DNA of 64,000 bases from Chryseobacterium sp. MA9 (GTDB lineage: Bacteria; Bacteroidota; Bacteroidia; Flavobacteriales; Weeksellaceae). Below, piece by piece: positions 51,857-60,631 of the stretch (positions are counted from its first letter, which is position 1; every line of letters starts with the position of its first letter). The position numbers were made by a program, and so were the translations under genes. The notes under the pieces were generated by a model. It was given only the letters and a program-made list of their open reading frames with translations, ran no database searches and was not told the origin of the DNA. The stretch covers positions 496,001 through 560,000 of the forward strand of contig NZ_CP075170.1 in NCBI RefSeq assembly GCF_024399315.1, written 5' to 3'.

Positions 51857-53243
51857 CCATAAAAATCATTTGTGTAATGGCTACTGCTCCGAGAAGTAAT
51901 TCTCTTTTGTTCACTTTGTCAAAAGTATCCTGTTCAGAATGGTGGTAATCGAAATATCTCTGTGTATCTACCACCAGCTCTGCTAAAGGAATGTCGAGTT
52001 TTTTTAAAGGTGAAATATCCTGAATAGCCTCTGTTTGGTCGAAATCATAAACACCATAAGGAAGAAAATATTCTTTCCATGGATAAATCAATCTTCTTCT
52101 TTGAGGTGACATATCAAGAGAAAATCCTCGTGGAGAATAGCCTCCGGCATCTGTTCCTAGGGCAAAAATGTGTTTTTCATCTCTCTTTTTTACAAAAGCG
52201 GCATACATCTCACGGCCCTGGCCTCCGTTTTCACTGTTGGCGTACAAAACTACGCGGATGGTGTGGTTATTTTCGTATCCAAGTGCCTTCAGTGTTCTTA
52301 AAACTTCAATACACTGAACCACACCTGTTCCATCATCAATGGCACCTTCACCAAAATCCCACGAATCAAGCTGAGCACCTAAAACAATGACTTTAGAATC
52401 TTTTTTGCCTTGAATTTCAGCAATAATATTTGGATTTGTAATATCACCTTTTGATTCGGCAGTCATGTTGATTTTAGCAGTGACTTTTTGCTTTTTTATT
52501 ATTTTTTCCAACTCATCTGCGGATCTTACTCCAATGGATAAAGCAGGTATTTTAATTTTATCATCGGGTTCGTAGTAAATCATTTTGGCATGAGGAGTAT
52601 CATCATTAGCTGTTGTCAGTGATCTTATAATTAATGCTTTTGCGCCTGTTTTAGCAATGATGGAAGCAGAAATTAATTTTGATTTTGCAGTCTGCAGATA
52701 AGAATCACTTGTATTGATAGTTTTCGGGTCCATAGGAACATTCACGAAAACGATCTTGTCTTTTAACTGGCCTATGGACATTGCATTAAGCTCTGAAGTG
52801 GAATTAATTAGAACAACTTCACCTGTCAGGTCTTTTCCGCCTGTTCCTTCAGAGTTTCCAAAAGAAAGCATTCTGATATTTTTCCAGTCTCCATTTCCCA
52901 CTTTTATCTGCAAAGATTCTTTTCCTCTGATCCAGACAGGTGCTTTGGCTTCTTGTCTCCAGATCATATCAATACCTATTTCCTTGAACTTTTTTTCAGC
53001 CCATTCTACGGCTTTTGTATAGCCGGGAGTTGCGCTGAAACGTGACCCGATTCCTTTCGTAAGTTCTCCAAGATTATCATAAGCCTTACCATTGGTCATG
53101 ATTTCATCTGAGATTTTTCTGAATTCATCATGATAATTGAATTTGGCAAGTGTTGTTTTTTTTGCCGGACTTTTTTGTGGCTTTTTTTGAGAAAATAAAA
53201 ATCCACTCAAAAAGAGTGGAAGTATAATGAATATTTTTTTCAT
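51840..53243 (-). CDS. Secreted M28-like protein, copy 3, probably catalytically inactive
   Basis: The 467-residue paralogue has a signal peptide (residues 1-18, LFSQ) and a KKPQKSPAKKT linker. Sequence of the M28 core is recognisable but the active site is changed: the first zinc His is Gln291 (LGAQLDSWDFGEGAIDDG), the catalytic base of the Glu-Glu pair is Ser337 (LYANSENGGQG), and the ETDAGG motif is GTDAGG. The bridging Asp and the late His (DYHHSEQDTFDKV) are kept. With a missing ligand and base, hydrolysis is unlikely, and a binding or regulatory role is possible. It heads the series of three. Confidence 0.88.
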   Translation of the reverse strand: MKKIFIILPLFLSGFLFSQKKPQKSPAKKTTLAKFNYHDEFRKISDEIMTNGKAYDNLGELTKGIGSRFSATPGYTKAVEWAEKKFKEIGIDMIWRQEAKAPVWIRGKESLQIKVGNGDWKNIRMLSFGNSEGTGGKDLTGEVVLINSTSELNAMSIGQLKDKIVFVNVPMDPKTINTSDSYLQTAKSKLISASIIAKTGAKALIIRSLTTANDDTPHAKMIYYEPDDKIKIPALSIGVRSADELEKIIKKQKVTAKINMTAESKGDITNPNIIAEIQGKKDSKVIVLGAQLDSWDFGEGAIDDGTGVVQCIEVLRTLKALGYENNHTIRVVLYANSENGGQGREMYAAFVKKRDEKHIFALGTDAGGYSPRGFSLDMSPQRRRLIYPWKEYFLPYGVYDFDQTEAIQDISPLKKLDIPLAELVVDTQRYFDYHHSEQDTFDKVNKRELLLGAVAITQMIFMVDKNW

Positions 53244-53298
53244 TTTTTATTTACCTTTCTTTTTCCTTTGATAAAAGTAGGGAAAAAATGGGAATTTA

Positions 53299-54543
53299 TT
53301 AAGGTTTCATATCGTACATTACCAGGGCTGTAATCAATTTTGGTTCAATAAATGTACATTTTGGAGGCATGCTTAATCTTAAATCCGAAATTTTAATCAT
53401 GTCATTAAAACTTACAGGATAAATTCCGAAACCAACTTTACCTTCGCCACTGTCTACTTTTTCTTTTAAAAGATTGATTCCGTTGATATTGGATGTTCCT
53501 TTTACATAAGAAATAAGCTCAGAGCTGTCCGGATCTTCAATTTTCAGGATATTTTTGAAAATATACTTGTCAATAAGGTGGTGATCCAGGTTATCAAGAG
53601 ACATTTCCTTGGAACGGAGATCGTGCTTCACATGAAGAGAATAGAACTTCCCATCCATATACATTGAAATATGGAATTTCTGAGAAGGGTAGTAGGAGGT
53701 TTCTCCTTTTTCATGGATAAGGAAATAATGTTCAAGTTCCTTCAGAAAAGCTTCGGGAGAAATACCATTCAGATCATGTAAGATTCTGTTATAATCATGA
53801 ATTTTAATAGACTGATTGGAAACAATAAAACTGTAGACAAAGTTGTAAAGCTCAGTACCGTTATGTTTTTTGTTTTTTTCTTTGTGATATTTAGCATTTA
53901 TTGCTGTAGAGCCAATTCTGTGGTGTCCGTCAGCAATATAAAATGAATCAATCTGATCAATCACTTCTTTAAACTGCTGTAGTTTCAGGCGGTTGTCTAT
54001 TCTCCAGATTTTGTGTCTGATACCAATGGTATCCACATGGTTGAAGATAGGGACGTTTTTTTCCTCATGATTCATCAGCAGCTCAATTTTTGAGTTGGCA
54101 GGATAGGTAAGCAATACAGGTTCTGCCTGTAGGTTTACTTTTTCAAGATAATGGGCCAGTTTTTCTTTTTTCTGAGGAATGGTACTTTCATGTCTTTTGA
54201 TTTTTCCATTCCAGAAATCTTCAATACTTGCTAATCCCAGAAGTCCTCTGAACACCTGTTTGTTGGGGTAGATCTGCTCATAAAGATAGTAGGCTGAATT
54301 GTCCTGGACCAATTTCTTCTCGTCCAGAAGTTCTTCAAATGTAGAACGGATCTTTCGCAGGTTCCGGTCAATATCTTTAGATTTACTTACAACATATGGT
54401 TTGATCATATTGATGTAAGTATTTTCAACTTGAGCCTTCTCTGTGATCTCTTCCTGGGTAAAATTATCCAGTGGATGGGTAGGGAAGGTGCTCTCGAAGT
54501 CTCTATGAGGTCTTATTCCACGGAAAGGTTTAAAAACAGGCAT
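53299..54543 (-). CDS. DUF1015 family protein
   Basis: The 414-residue protein matches DUF1015: FKPFRGIRPHRDFESTFPTH at the start, a KIELLMNHEEKNVPIFNHVD centre, IADGHHRIGSTAINAKYHKE (conserved GHHR) and a tail with LITALVMYD. No catalytic chemistry is proven for this family. It lies 3 bases downstream of serA on the same strand, a gene order that recurs in Bacteroidetes, so a link to serine metabolism is likely but undefined. Confidence 0.9.
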   Translation of the reverse strand: MPVFKPFRGIRPHRDFESTFPTHPLDNFTQEEITEKAQVENTYINMIKPYVVSKSKDIDRNLRKIRSTFEELLDEKKLVQDNSAYYLYEQIYPNKQVFRGLLGLASIEDFWNGKIKRHESTIPQKKEKLAHYLEKVNLQAEPVLLTYPANSKIELLMNHEEKNVPIFNHVDTIGIRHKIWRIDNRLKLQQFKEVIDQIDSFYIADGHHRIGSTAINAKYHKEKNKKHNGTELYNFVYSFIVSNQSIKIHDYNRILHDLNGISPEAFLKELEHYFLIHEKGETSYYPSQKFHISMYMDGKFYSLHVKHDLRSKEMSLDNLDHHLIDKYIFKNILKIEDPDSSELISYVKGTSNINGINLLKEKVDSGEGKVGFGIYPVSFNDMIKISDLRLSMPPKCTFIEPKLITALVMYDMKP

Positions 54544-54545
54544 AT

Positions 54546-55511
54546 TTATCTTATAGTTTCTTTTTGTAGCTTAATAATTTGTTCTGCAAGTTCGATACCG
54601 ATTTTTTCCTGAGCATCTACTGTATTTCCTCCAACATGCGGAGAAAGAGATAGTGCAGGGTTCATCAGTAAAGGAAGCTCCGGGCTTGGTTCGTTTTCAA
54701 AAACGTCTAATGCAGCTCCGGCTACTTTCCCTGACTCGATAAAATCAATCAGTGTCACTTCATTGATGACACCTCCTCTTGCAGTATTTACAATATAGAC
54801 CCCGTCTTTCATTTTTTCAAACTGAGGGGTGTCTATAATATATTCATTCGTTTTCGGCGTATTGATGCTGATGAAGTCTGCATCTTTCAGGAATGCATCC
54901 ATATCATTGGTGGAAGTGATTTCAAAGTTGACAGACTGTCCGTCAAAGAAATTCAGGGTTAGAACTTCTGTTTTAGGGCTTCTTGTAAGAACAGTTATTT
55001 TCATTCCTAAAGAAATTCCTATTTTTATGACTTCCTGACCAATACTTCCAAAGCCGATTACTCCTAATGTTTTCCCTGAAAGTTCATACGCATTACTGAA
55101 TGACTTTTTCATAGCGCTGAAATGAGTATCTCCTTCCAAAGGCATCAGTCTGTTGGATTCGTGAAGGAATCTTGCCAGGGAAATGAAATGTCCGAAAACT
55201 AATTCTGCCACTGATTTTGAAGATGCCGTAGGAGTATTGATTACTTTAATACCCTTGCTTTTGGCATATTCCACATCAATGTTGTCCATCCCGATACCGC
55301 CTCTTCCAATGATTTTAAGGCCGGGACATGCGTCAATCAGATCTTGTCTCACTTTTGTTACACTTCTTACAAGAAGAACGTCCACATTATTATCGTTGAT
55401 AAAATTAATAACGTGATCCTGAGCCACTCTATTGTCCAGGATTTCTATTCCGGCTTCTTTTAAAGCATTTTCTCCTGCTTTTGAGATTCCATCGTTAGCT
55501 AAAACTTTCAT
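54546..55511 (-). CDS. serA: D-3-phosphoglycerate dehydrogenase (D-2-hydroxyacid dehydrogenase)
   Basis: The 321-residue enzyme has the 2-hydroxyacid dehydrogenase fold: VLLVRSVTKVRQDLIDACPG, GRGGIGMDNIDVEYAKSKGI, the NAD-binding LGVIGFGSIGQEVIKIGISL, IVNTARGGVINEVTLIDFIE (catalytic Arg) and the Glu-His pair ENEPSPELPLLMNPALSLSP with HVGGNT. It lacks the C-terminal ACT domain of long SerA. It lies between serC and DUF1015 in the same direction, so it is the serine-pathway enzyme here. The gap to DUF1015 is 2 bases. Confidence 0.93.
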   Translation of the reverse strand: MKVLANDGISKAGENALKEAGIEILDNRVAQDHVINFINDNNVDVLLVRSVTKVRQDLIDACPGLKIIGRGGIGMDNIDVEYAKSKGIKVINTPTASSKSVAELVFGHFISLARFLHESNRLMPLEGDTHFSAMKKSFSNAYELSGKTLGVIGFGSIGQEVIKIGISLGMKITVLTRSPKTEVLTLNFFDGQSVNFEITSTNDMDAFLKDADFISINTPKTNEYIIDTPQFEKMKDGVYIVNTARGGVINEVTLIDFIESGKVAGAALDVFENEPSPELPLLMNPALSLSPHVGGNTVDAQEKIGIELAEQIIKLQKETIR

Positions 55512-55525
55512 GAGTTATTTGATTT

Positions 55526-55608
55526 AAAGATTGAAAAATATGAATATTTCAAAATTTTAAAACTGAGGCGCAAATTAATAAATTTAAATTAACTGCTTTT
55601 CAATCTTT
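55526..55608. repeat. Short inverted repeat between serC and serA
   Basis: AAAGATTGAAAA (55526-55537) and TTTTCAATCTTT (55597-55608) are exact reverse complements, followed by a second CAATCTTT. Similar AT-rich repeats occur at 60526-60610. It may be a dispersed intergenic element. Confidence 0.5.
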
Positions 55609-55634
55609 CAATCTTTGAATTTTTAATGCTTTAA

Positions 55635-56699
55635 TTATTTGATTGACTTCATTACATCCACCAAAACCTGTACACTTTCAATAGGTAAGGCATTGTATAA
55701 GCTTGCTCTGTATCCGCCCAGGCTTCTGTGTCCGTTTAATCCACTGATTCCTGCAGCTTTCCATGCGTTATCAAATTCTTCTTTCTTGCTTTCATCTGTA
55801 ATTTTGAAAGAAACATTCATCAATGAACGGTCTTCTTTTACGCAGAAAGTTTCGAATAACGGATTGCTGTCGATTTCATCATATAAAAGCTTGGCTTTTG
55901 CTTCGTTTCTCTGCTCTGCAGCAGCAATTCCTCCGTTTTTTTCAAGATACTGAAGGGTAAGTAAAGAAGCATATACAGGGAATACCGGTGGCGTATTGTA
56001 CATGGATTCTTTAGCGATATGCTGAGAGTAATCCAGGATAGAAAACATATTCTCTCTTCCTGTTTTACCAAGGATTTCTTTTTTTATCACTACTAAAGTA
56101 ACTCCTGCAGGTCCCATATTCTTCTGAGCACCGGCATAGATCAGATCAAATTTGGAAAAATCGAGCTGTCTTGAAAAAATATCAGAACTCATATCACAAA
56201 CCATTAGTGTATCCACTTCTGGGAAAGACTTCATTTGAGTTCCATAAATTGTGTTGTTGGAAGTACAGTGGAAATAATCGTATTCCGCACCTACAGTATA
56301 ATCTTTAGGAATAAAAGAATAATTTTCTTCTTTTGAAGAACCTACTACATCTACTGTTCCTACTTTTTTTGCTTCTTTGATGGCTCCGGCTGCCCATGTT
56401 CCTGTATCCAGGTAAGCTGCTTTTCCACCTACTTTCATCAGGTTGTAAGGAACCATTGCAAACTGCAGGCTGGCACCTCCACCTAAATAAAGTACTTCAT
56501 AATCATCACCAAGATTCATCAGTCTTTTTACAATTGCACGCGCTTCGTCCATTACAGCAACGAAGTCTTTACTTCTGTGAGAAATTTCAAGAAGAGACAA
56601 TCCGATACCATTAAAGTCCAGGATAGCCTGTGCTGATTTTTCAAATACCTCTTGTGGTAAAATACATGGTCCTGCGCTGAAGTTGTGCTTTTTGTTCAT
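55635..56699 (-). CDS. serC: Phosphoserine aminotransferase
   Basis: The 354-residue PLP enzyme has the SerC markers: MNKKHNFSAGPCILPQEVFE, LLEISHRSKDFVAVMDEARA, LYLGGGASLQFAMVPYNLM, PLP-site FDLIYAGAQKNMGPAGVTLV with the lysine in QKN, and GLNGHRSLGGYRASLYNALP near the end. It makes phosphoserine from phosphohydroxypyruvate and also serves pyridoxine synthesis. It is followed by serA and DUF1015 and preceded by a ferredoxin gene, all on the minus strand. Confidence 0.98.
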   Translation of the reverse strand: MNKKHNFSAGPCILPQEVFEKSAQAILDFNGIGLSLLEISHRSKDFVAVMDEARAIVKRLMNLGDDYEVLYLGGGASLQFAMVPYNLMKVGGKAAYLDTGTWAAGAIKEAKKVGTVDVVGSSKEENYSFIPKDYTVGAEYDYFHCTSNNTIYGTQMKSFPEVDTLMVCDMSSDIFSRQLDFSKFDLIYAGAQKNMGPAGVTLVVIKKEILGKTGRENMFSILDYSQHIAKESMYNTPPVFPVYASLLTLQYLEKNGGIAAAEQRNEAKAKLLYDEIDSNPLFETFCVKEDRSLMNVSFKITDESKKEEFDNAWKAAGISGLNGHRSLGGYRASLYNALPIESVQVLVDVMKSIK

Positions 56700-56771
56700 A
56701 TTTTTATTTTTTGGTTGCTTCCGGACTGTATAATCCTTCAGCTTTATTTTTGGTTAAATTGAATTTTGGAC

Positions 56772-56808
56772 AAAAAAACCGCCTCACAGATGATGAGACG
56801 GAAATTTT
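56772..56808 (-). terminator. Terminator between ferredoxin and serC
   Basis: CCGCCTCA (56779-56786) pairs with TGAGACGG (56794-56801), with one mismatch, and a run of seven T follows on the minus strand. Confidence 0.8.
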
Positions 56809-57159
56809 TTATTCGCCGTGTAAGAATGCTTTTTTATTAAGCAGAGATTCTTCAGATTCTACGTGATCCTCGTCAGGAACACAACAGTCTACAGGACATA
56901 CAGCCGCACACTGTGGTTCTTCATGGAATCCTTTACATTCTGTACATTTATCTGTTACAATGAAATATACATCATCACTTACAGGTTCCTGTGGTGCATC
57001 TGCATCTACAGTAAGTCCCGACGGCATTGTTATTGTACCTTGAAGAGCCGTACCGTCAGAAGCTTTCCAATCTACAGCTCCTTCATATATTGCATTGTTT
57101 GGACATTCCGGTTCGCAAGCCCCGCAATTAATGCATTCATCAGTTATTTTAATAGCCAT
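56809..57159 (-). CDS. 4Fe-4S dicluster ferredoxin
   Basis: The 116-residue protein has two cysteine sets. The first is CINCGACEPECPNNAIYEGA, and the second CTECKGFHEEPQCAAVCPVD followed by C, with an eight-residue insert between the second and third cysteine. Between them lies a spacer with a conserved ADAPQEPVSDDVYFIVTDKC. This length and insert are typical of the 2[4Fe-4S] ferredoxins of Bacteroidetes. It carries low-potential electrons to unknown partners. It has its own terminator and a divergent neighbour (acyl-CoA reductase). Confidence 0.95.
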   Translation of the reverse strand: MAIKITDECINCGACEPECPNNAIYEGAVDWKASDGTALQGTITMPSGLTVDADAPQEPVSDDVYFIVTDKCTECKGFHEEPQCAAVCPVDCCVPDEDHVESEESLLNKKAFLHGE

Positions 57160-57172
57160 CGCTAATTTTTTT

Positions 57173-57180
57173 TAAATTTG
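57173..57180 (+). promoter_or_regulatory. -7 element TAAATTTG for the acyl-CoA reductase
   Basis: Exact TAnnTTTG match 38 bases before ATG 57219, in the 59-base divergent gap. Confidence 0.5.
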
Positions 57181-57218
57181 CACAAAATTACAAAATATTC
57201 CCCAATTTTAAAGTAATT

Positions 57219-58253
57219 ATGAATACCGAAAATCAAGTTTTAGGACTTATTAAATTAAGTGATTATATAAAAGCGTTTTTAGCGAAGAAACCGGAGGATC
57301 ACAATGAAGATGATGTTGATATTGAATTATTGTTGAAAAGGTCTGAAATAGAGAACCCGTGGTTTACTATTGATAATCAGAAATTTGCTTTGCAGCAGTG
57401 GGCAGATCTTTTGACTGAAGAAAATATCAAGAAGTGGCTTGGAAATTATTCAATCTCTAAAATATCAAAAAGAGTTGGACTTATTTTAGCCGGAAATATT
57501 CCTTTGGTAGGATTTCATGATGTGATGTCTGTTGTTTTGGGCAATCATATTCCTGTTATTAAACTGTCTTCAAAGGATAAGCGCATGATTCCGTTTTTAT
57601 TAAAGAAATGGAATGAATTTTCCAATGAGAGTGTAGTGTTTGAATTTGTAGAAAGATTAGAAAATTTTGATGCAGTTATTGCTACAGGAAGCAATAATAC
57701 AGCCAGATATCTGGAATATTATTTTAAAAATCATTTAAGCATTATCCGTAAGAACAGGACTTCTGTTGCGGTGTTGAAAGGTGATGAAACGAATGAAGAA
57801 CTGGAGCTGCTGGCAAAAGATATTTTCCAGTATTTTGGGCTTGGATGCCGAAATGTGACGAGAATTTTTATTCCGCAGGATTTTGTCATTGACAGATTGT
57901 TTGAAAGCTTCTTAGAATTCCAGGATATTATCAATCATAATAAGTATGCCAATAACTATGATTATAATAGAGCGGTTTATCTTTTGAACCAGGACAAATT
58001 CTGGGATAATAACTTTGTGATGCTGAAAGAAGATGATAAACTGTTTAGTCCGCTTTCCGTAATCAATTTCAGCAGATATGAGTCTTTGGATGATGTGAAA
58101 ACTTTTATTGCTGAAAATGAAGAAAATATTCAGTGTATAGTAGCAAAAGAAGAGATCGGGCTGAATGCGATTTCATTTGGTGAAGCGCAAAATCCAGGGC
58201 TTGATACCTATGCGGATAACGTGGATACAATGAAATTTTTAGAACTGGTCTGA
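57219..58253 (+). CDS. Acyl-CoA reductase (LuxC-like)
   Basis: The 344-residue protein matches the LuxC/acyl-CoA reductase family: LILAGNIPLVGFHDVMSVVL (a Rossmann start), NHIPVIKLSSKDKRMIPFLL, DAVIATGSNNTARYLEYYFK, the Cys-containing YFGLGCRNVTRIFIPQDF, which likely carries the thioester nucleophile, and ENIQCIVAKEEIGLNAISFG. It would reduce an activated fatty acid to aldehyde or act in acyl transfer. In Bacteroidetes the gene is often next to this ferredoxin and serC; the reason is unclear. Confidence 0.88.
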   Translation: MNTENQVLGLIKLSDYIKAFLAKKPEDHNEDDVDIELLLKRSEIENPWFTIDNQKFALQQWADLLTEENIKKWLGNYSISKISKRVGLILAGNIPLVGFHDVMSVVLGNHIPVIKLSSKDKRMIPFLLKKWNEFSNESVVFEFVERLENFDAVIATGSNNTARYLEYYFKNHLSIIRKNRTSVAVLKGDETNEELELLAKDIFQYFGLGCRNVTRIFIPQDFVIDRLFESFLEFQDIINHNKYANNYDYNRAVYLLNQDKFWDNNFVMLKEDDKLFSPLSVINFSRYESLDDVKTFIAENEENIQCIVAKEEIGLNAISFGEAQNPGLDTYADNVDTMKFLELV

Positions 58254-58293
58254 TTTTCGTATCTTCCATCACTTATTTCACCAGATAACAAAA

Positions 58294-58737
58294 ATGAATA
58301 CTATGAAAAAATTATTGCTGGGACTTGCTCTTGTGGGCGGACAGTTGGTGTTTGCTCAGAAGACGGGTGTGAAGGTTGAGAACAGTCAAAAGAAAGAGCA
58401 GCCAGCTGCTATAAGTAAGGAGAAAGTAAGTCTTTACAATGACAACTTTCTTAAGTTTGTTGAGGCTTTACAAGCTTCTGACCGTACGGCAATTGATGGA
58501 TTACTTTCTGAGAAGGTAAAGGAAATTGTGACGGATAATGTTCTTAAAAAGGTCAAAGATGGCATTGACCCAAATAAAAAGCTTGAAATCTTAAAAGCAG
58601 GATATTATAAAACAATGGATGGTACCAATCATCCAAGTATTAAATATAAATATGCAGGAGAATCATCTTCCAAAGAGGCCATTACGGCTGTATTTGAAGA
58701 TGACGGGAAAATTCTGGGTGTACTGCCTGCGAAATAA
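58294..58737 (+). CDS. Secreted protein of unknown function (147 aa)
   Basis: A signal peptide (residues 1-21, LVFAQ; a start at 58303 is also possible) leads to a mature part of about 125 residues with a long helical region (YNDNFLKFVEALQASDRTAI) and a terminal strand (ITAVFEDDGKILGVLPAK). The layout recalls DUF3887-like or DUF4878-like small exported domains, but the match is too weak to name. It sits between the acyl-CoA reductase and the Bax-inhibitor-1 gene. Confidence 0.55.
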   Translation: MNTMKKLLLGLALVGGQLVFAQKTGVKVENSQKKEQPAAISKEKVSLYNDNFLKFVEALQASDRTAIDGLLSEKVKEIVTDNVLKKVKDGIDPNKKLEILKAGYYKTMDGTNHPSIKYKYAGESSSKEAITAVFEDDGKILGVLPAK

Positions 58738-58781
58738 GATTAAAAATTTATTTTCGATTAACAACTAAAAAAATATTAACT

Positions 58782-59471
58782 ATGATGACAGATGTTTTAG
58801 TCGCTCATTCCTCAGAAGTGGAGAAGGCGAGTTTTTACAAGAAGACGTATTTGCATGTTGCTTTATCTATTCTTGCATTTATTGGGGTTGAAACTATATT
58901 ATTGAAAACTGTTCCGGCAGAACTTATTGCAATGATGTTTGGTCAGAGATATATCTGGTTACTGATTATTGGAGTTTTTTGGCTGGCTTCTGTTTTAGCT
59001 TCCAAATGGTCTCTTTCACAAAGTAAATCTACCCAGTATTTAGGGTTAGGATTTTACATCTTGCTGGAAGCGATTATCTTTATGCCTCTGCTTTTTATTG
59101 CAATCAATATGACAGGTGGAACAAATGTGATCTTCCAGGCTGCTACTTTAACTATTGCGATGTTTGCAGGTATTTCTGCAGTGGCGTTTACTTCTAAAAG
59201 AGATTTTTCTTTCTTAAGAAATATCATTGTAATTGGTGGATTCATTTCAATCGGGCTGATTGTAGCAGGAATGATTTTTGGTTTTAACCTTGGATTATGG
59301 TTCTCCGTAGGAATGGTACTTTTAGCTTCTGCTACTATTTTATATCAGACAAGTAAGTTAAAAGACTCTTATGGAACGAACCAGTATGTAGGAGCTGCGT
59401 TACAGCTTTTTGCTTCTATTATGCTTCTTTTCTGGTATATTCTGAGTATTTTGATGAGCAGAAGAAACTAA
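58782..59471 (+). CDS. Bax inhibitor-1/YccA family membrane protein
   Basis: The 229-residue protein has seven hydrophobic segments, beginning with YKKTYLHVALSILAFIGVET, then WLLIIGVFWLASVLASKW, LGLGFYILLEAIIFMPLLFI, LTIAMFAGISAVAFTSKRDF, IIVIGGFISIGLIVAGMIFG, WFSVGMVLLASATILYQTSK and LQLFASIMLLFWYILSILMS. This is the TMBIM/BI-1 pattern, which in bacteria acts as a pH-dependent calcium leak or in membrane-protein quality control. A terminator-like arm follows at 59505. Confidence 0.93.
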   Translation: MMTDVLVAHSSEVEKASFYKKTYLHVALSILAFIGVETILLKTVPAELIAMMFGQRYIWLLIIGVFWLASVLASKWSLSQSKSTQYLGLGFYILLEAIIFMPLLFIAINMTGGTNVIFQAATLTIAMFAGISAVAFTSKRDFSFLRNIIVIGGFISIGLIVAGMIFGFNLGLWFSVGMVLLASATILYQTSKLKDSYGTNQYVGAALQLFASIMLLFWYILSILMSRRN

Positions 59472-59504
59472 TTGATAAGTTGATTTTATCTTTTAAAATA
59501 ATAG

Positions 59505-59751
59505 TCCCGGTGATATTTTCATCGGGATTTTTTTTAACACAAATGTAAATAAATGGTTTCACAGATAGCACAAATTCAATAGAAATGGGCTTTAGTTGAA
59601 ACTCATAACGATTTTAAAGTTGTTTTTATAGCTAAAGATTTTACAGATCAGATAGTTGCGTGTATTTATTTGTGTCATTTGTGAAACCATTTGTGTTATT
59701 TGTGGTTTGGGAATTTAAACCCAAAAAATCCTGATGAAAATATCACCGGGA
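59505..59751. repeat. Large nested inverted repeat, includes Bax-gene terminator
   Basis: The outer arms 59505-59523 and 59733-59751 are exact reverse complements (19 bp). Inside, AAATGGTTTCACA (59551-59563) pairs with TGTGAAACCATTT (59680-59692). The left arm alone also forms a short terminator hairpin with a T run. Blocks of CACAAAT and ATTTGTG between the arms are typical of a dispersed intergenic repeat family. Confidence 0.75.
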
Positions 59752-59945
59752 TTTTAATTGGTTATTCTTTACAATTTTTCATGCAACTTCCAGCCTCATA
59801 TGACCCGTTAAAGTCCTTTGAAGTACATTTTACAGTTGAAATAAAAGATTCTTAAAGAATAGAAAAAGTATAGTGATGAGGAAAACCTCTGGTATTGTAT
59901 ATTTTGTGTTTTTACAGTCTTTTGATTAAAAATAATCGCAAGATG

Positions 59946-60194
59946 TTATTTGTCAATTGATCCTAAAACCTTCTGGGCAAAAGAGTTTAAAGCATCTTTT
60001 TCACTCATTCCGTTCTGTACGTTGGCGTGAACTTCTAAAGCTCCGCAAATGTTGGTGATCAATTCTCCTGCAACATTTAAGTCTTCTTCGCTTGTTCCTC
60101 TGAATTCGCAGAAACTTTCCAGTACCTCTAATGTTTTTTCAAGGTTTTCAGGAGTCTGATTCTGATAAAACTGTCTGATTACGGGTAATTTCAT
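59946..60194 (-). CDS. DUF6952 family protein (82 aa)
   Basis: A small cytoplasmic helical protein: MKLPVIRQFYQNQTPENLEK, VLESFCEFRGTSEEDLNVAG, ELITNICGALEVHANVQNGM. This is the DUF6952 pattern, a family restricted to Bacteroidetes. It overlaps the thioredoxin gene by one base, so translation is coupled. A redox role is inferred from the neighbours only. Confidence 0.85.
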   Translation of the reverse strand: MKLPVIRQFYQNQTPENLEKTLEVLESFCEFRGTSEEDLNVAGELITNICGALEVHANVQNGMSEKDALNSFAQKVLGSIDK

Positions 60195-60502
60195 TATGCT
60201 AATTCGTTAAAAAGGTTAATTAAACTTTCTGTCTGGTTAGATTGAACCTGGTTAACCAATTCACCGTTTTTAAAGATGGCGAAAGTAGGTAAGTTGTCTA
60301 CTTTTGCTAATTTTCTGCTTTCAGGAAGTTTTTCAGCATCTACATATAAAAATGGGATCGTATCATTTTCAGATGCTAATTTTTTGAATTTCGGCTTCAT
60401 GATTCTGCAGTTTCCGCACCATGTTGCACCATATTGAACAACTACTTTTTCGTTGTCGTTAACTATATTTTGTAATGTATCTTCGGTTAATTCTGTGTAC
60501 AT
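60194..60502 (-). CDS. Thioredoxin-like protein
   Basis: The 102-residue protein has a thioredoxin fold with the active site GATWCGNCRIMKPKF (Cys29, Cys32; CGNC rather than CGPC) and the cis-Pro segment DNLPTFAIFKNGEL. There is no signal peptide, so it is cytoplasmic. It overlaps the DUF6952 gene by one base and lies downstream of a peroxiredoxin, so it probably reduces that enzyme or a partner. Function is inferred from position. Confidence 0.93.
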   Translation of the reverse strand: MYTELTEDTLQNIVNDNEKVVVQYGATWCGNCRIMKPKFKKLASENDTIPFLYVDAEKLPESRKLAKVDNLPTFAIFKNGELVNQVQSNQTESLINLFNELA

Positions 60503-60525
60503 AGGTTAAATTTTAAGAATTAAAA

Positions 60526-60610
60526 TTTAACAATGTAACAATTTAATAGTGTATCAATATACCAATAAAAAACATCTATTGCTACAACGATACATTGTTA
60601 CATTGTTAAA
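60526..60610. repeat. 17-bp inverted repeat between peroxiredoxin and thioredoxin genes
   Basis: TTTAACAATGTAACAAT (60526-60542) is the exact reverse complement of 60594-60610. Multiple TAACAAT and TTAAAT variants lie around it. It can form a stem in the mRNA between the two genes and may separate their transcripts. Confidence 0.65.
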
Positions 60611-60631
60611 TTACTAGATTGTTAAATTGAA

